Shown piece after piece: positions 63,445 through 64,000 of a stretch of DNA of 64,000 nt; within the stretch, counting starts at the first letter, position 1; every line of letters begins with the position of its first letter. Origin of the DNA: Eutreptiella sp. 'Long Island Sound 2002'. Lineage: Eukaryota > Euglenozoa > Euglenophyceae > Eutreptiales > Eutreptiaceae. The notes beneath the pieces were generated by a model, which was given only the letters and a program-made list of their open reading frames with translations, ran no database searches and was not told where the DNA came from. Position numbers and translations under genes: made by a program. The stretch spans positions 64,460,453 through 64,524,452 of the forward strand of contig OZ038389.1 of assembly GCA_964036045.1 (NCBI GenBank). Reading direction: 5' to 3'.

Positions 63445-64000
63445 GGTTTTAGGTTTGAGGTTTGAGGTTTGATTTTGCGGGTACTAGACGCCTTTCGGCC
63501 CCGGGGGGCCACCTGGTCGGGCCAGGTGATATCCTCCCCACCGGGTCCTAGTGGGGGGCCCTCCAAGACGCACCTCCTGCCTGGTGGCGGAGTCCCCCAG
63601 GTTCACAGAGCTCGGAGCCCCGTCCTTCCCCGGCGTCCCCGTTTCGCCACTCCCCGGTCAGTGCATCAATTCGCAGCCGTGGCCGCGGGCGCTTACCCAC
63701 TGCGTCGCCCCCCTAATGCGTGGTCGCCCGGGGCACCGGCGCCGCCGGGCCCGTGCTACTGGCTTGTCGCCAGTGGGACCCCCGTGGGCTGGCGCGGTGG
63801 CTGCCTAGCCTAGGGGTTGGGGCGTGGCGCTGTGCGCCACTACTGCCTTGGCGGGTGCAGTGTCCCGTCTGTGTGTTCGCGGCGCTCGCGGCCGGTTCGG
63901 GGGGGTTCGGGCCGGTACCTGGTGTTGTGTTTCCCCTTCTTCCCCCTTCCCGCCCCGCGTATCCCGCGTTGCGTGTGGCGGGCCGTCCCGTCCGGGTGTC
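63445..64000 (-). mobile_element. Third LINE copy, 3' end, continuing past the right edge
   Basis: Matches the reverse complement of about 46328-46880 with few gaps to the last base, so it is at least 556 bp long. The tail (TCAAACC repeats on the minus strand) abuts the satellite within a unit, after CCCCTTGTA. Both 3' hairpins are intact. How much of the LINE lies to the right is unknown. Confidence 0.85.

Noticed and set aside
63445-63475. Telomere-like TTTGAGG repeats
   Set aside because: They occur at the same end of all three LINE copies, once with an 11-bp TSD and once with a 17-bp TSD, so they are the LINE tail.
60147-63566. ORFs of 1139, 1102, 873 and 807 codons on both strands
   Set aside because: They follow the 127-bp satellite. 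Repeat length is not a multiple of 3, several frames are open at once, and the products are cyclic low-complexity repeats.

Overview
This window looks like repeat-rich nuclear DNA of a eukaryote, plausibly a large-genome alga or other protist. I cannot name the species. Nearly everything recognisable is mobile-element sequence: chromodomain Ty3/gypsy elements, a very large LINE, a DNA-transposon-like inverted-repeat element, several minisatellites and a 3.3-kb satellite. I see no bacterial operon, CRISPR array, rRNA or convincing tRNA.

Layout. 1-3531 (minus): a gag-like zinc-knuckle ORF, then an in-phase UAG and a second long ORF that runs off the left edge. 3532-10932: mostly non-coding, with two degenerate repeat clusters. 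10938-12149: a non-autonomous TIR element (perfect 23-bp TIRs, 5-bp TSD) carrying internal palindromes. 12826-46880: the main discovery. A 17-bp direct repeat (12809-12825 and 46881-46897) brackets a single LINE insertion on the plus strand. Without two later nested insertions it is about 22.9 kb, several times the usual LINE size. In order it holds degenerate ~340-420 bp tandem repeats, an array of ~210-bp monomers paired into ~420-bp units, ORF1 with a CCCH finger, a broken ORF2 (AP-type endonuclease, RT, CCHC knuckle), further ORFs with a zinc ribbon and RS-, His- and Gly-rich segments, and a ~2.9-kb GC-rich 3' region ending in two conserved hairpins and a (TCAAACC)n-like tail.

Nested in the LINE's monomer array are a 363-bp 3' fragment of the same LINE family (15362-15724, minus, 11-bp TSD) and a ~10.8-kb insertion carrying a Ty3/gypsy element (16298-~27083). 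The gypsy element has gag, UAG, protease, a Dam-methyltransferase-like domain, RT, RNase H, integrase and chromodomain. It is bracketed by 529-bp inverted repeats, not by recognisable direct LTRs.

47153-51907 holds two ~625-bp LTR-like direct repeats around a gag remnant. The second is fused directly to an intact RNase H-integrase-chromodomain ORF that lacks the RT palm. 51908-59780 is mainly non-coding, with a second gag-leader fragment, a 25-bp minisatellite and one weak membrane-protein ORF candidate. 60181-63444 is a 127-bp dimeric satellite, interrupted at 63445 by the tail of a third copy of the LINE, which leaves the window on the right.

The elements form a nested record: monomer array and LINE first, then the LINE 3' fragment and the gypsy unit inside it. 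Stops that match single C-to-T changes at CGA codons recur in the LINE and in the gag remnant, which fits decay through CpG methylation. All assignments come from reading the sequence; no database search was possible.
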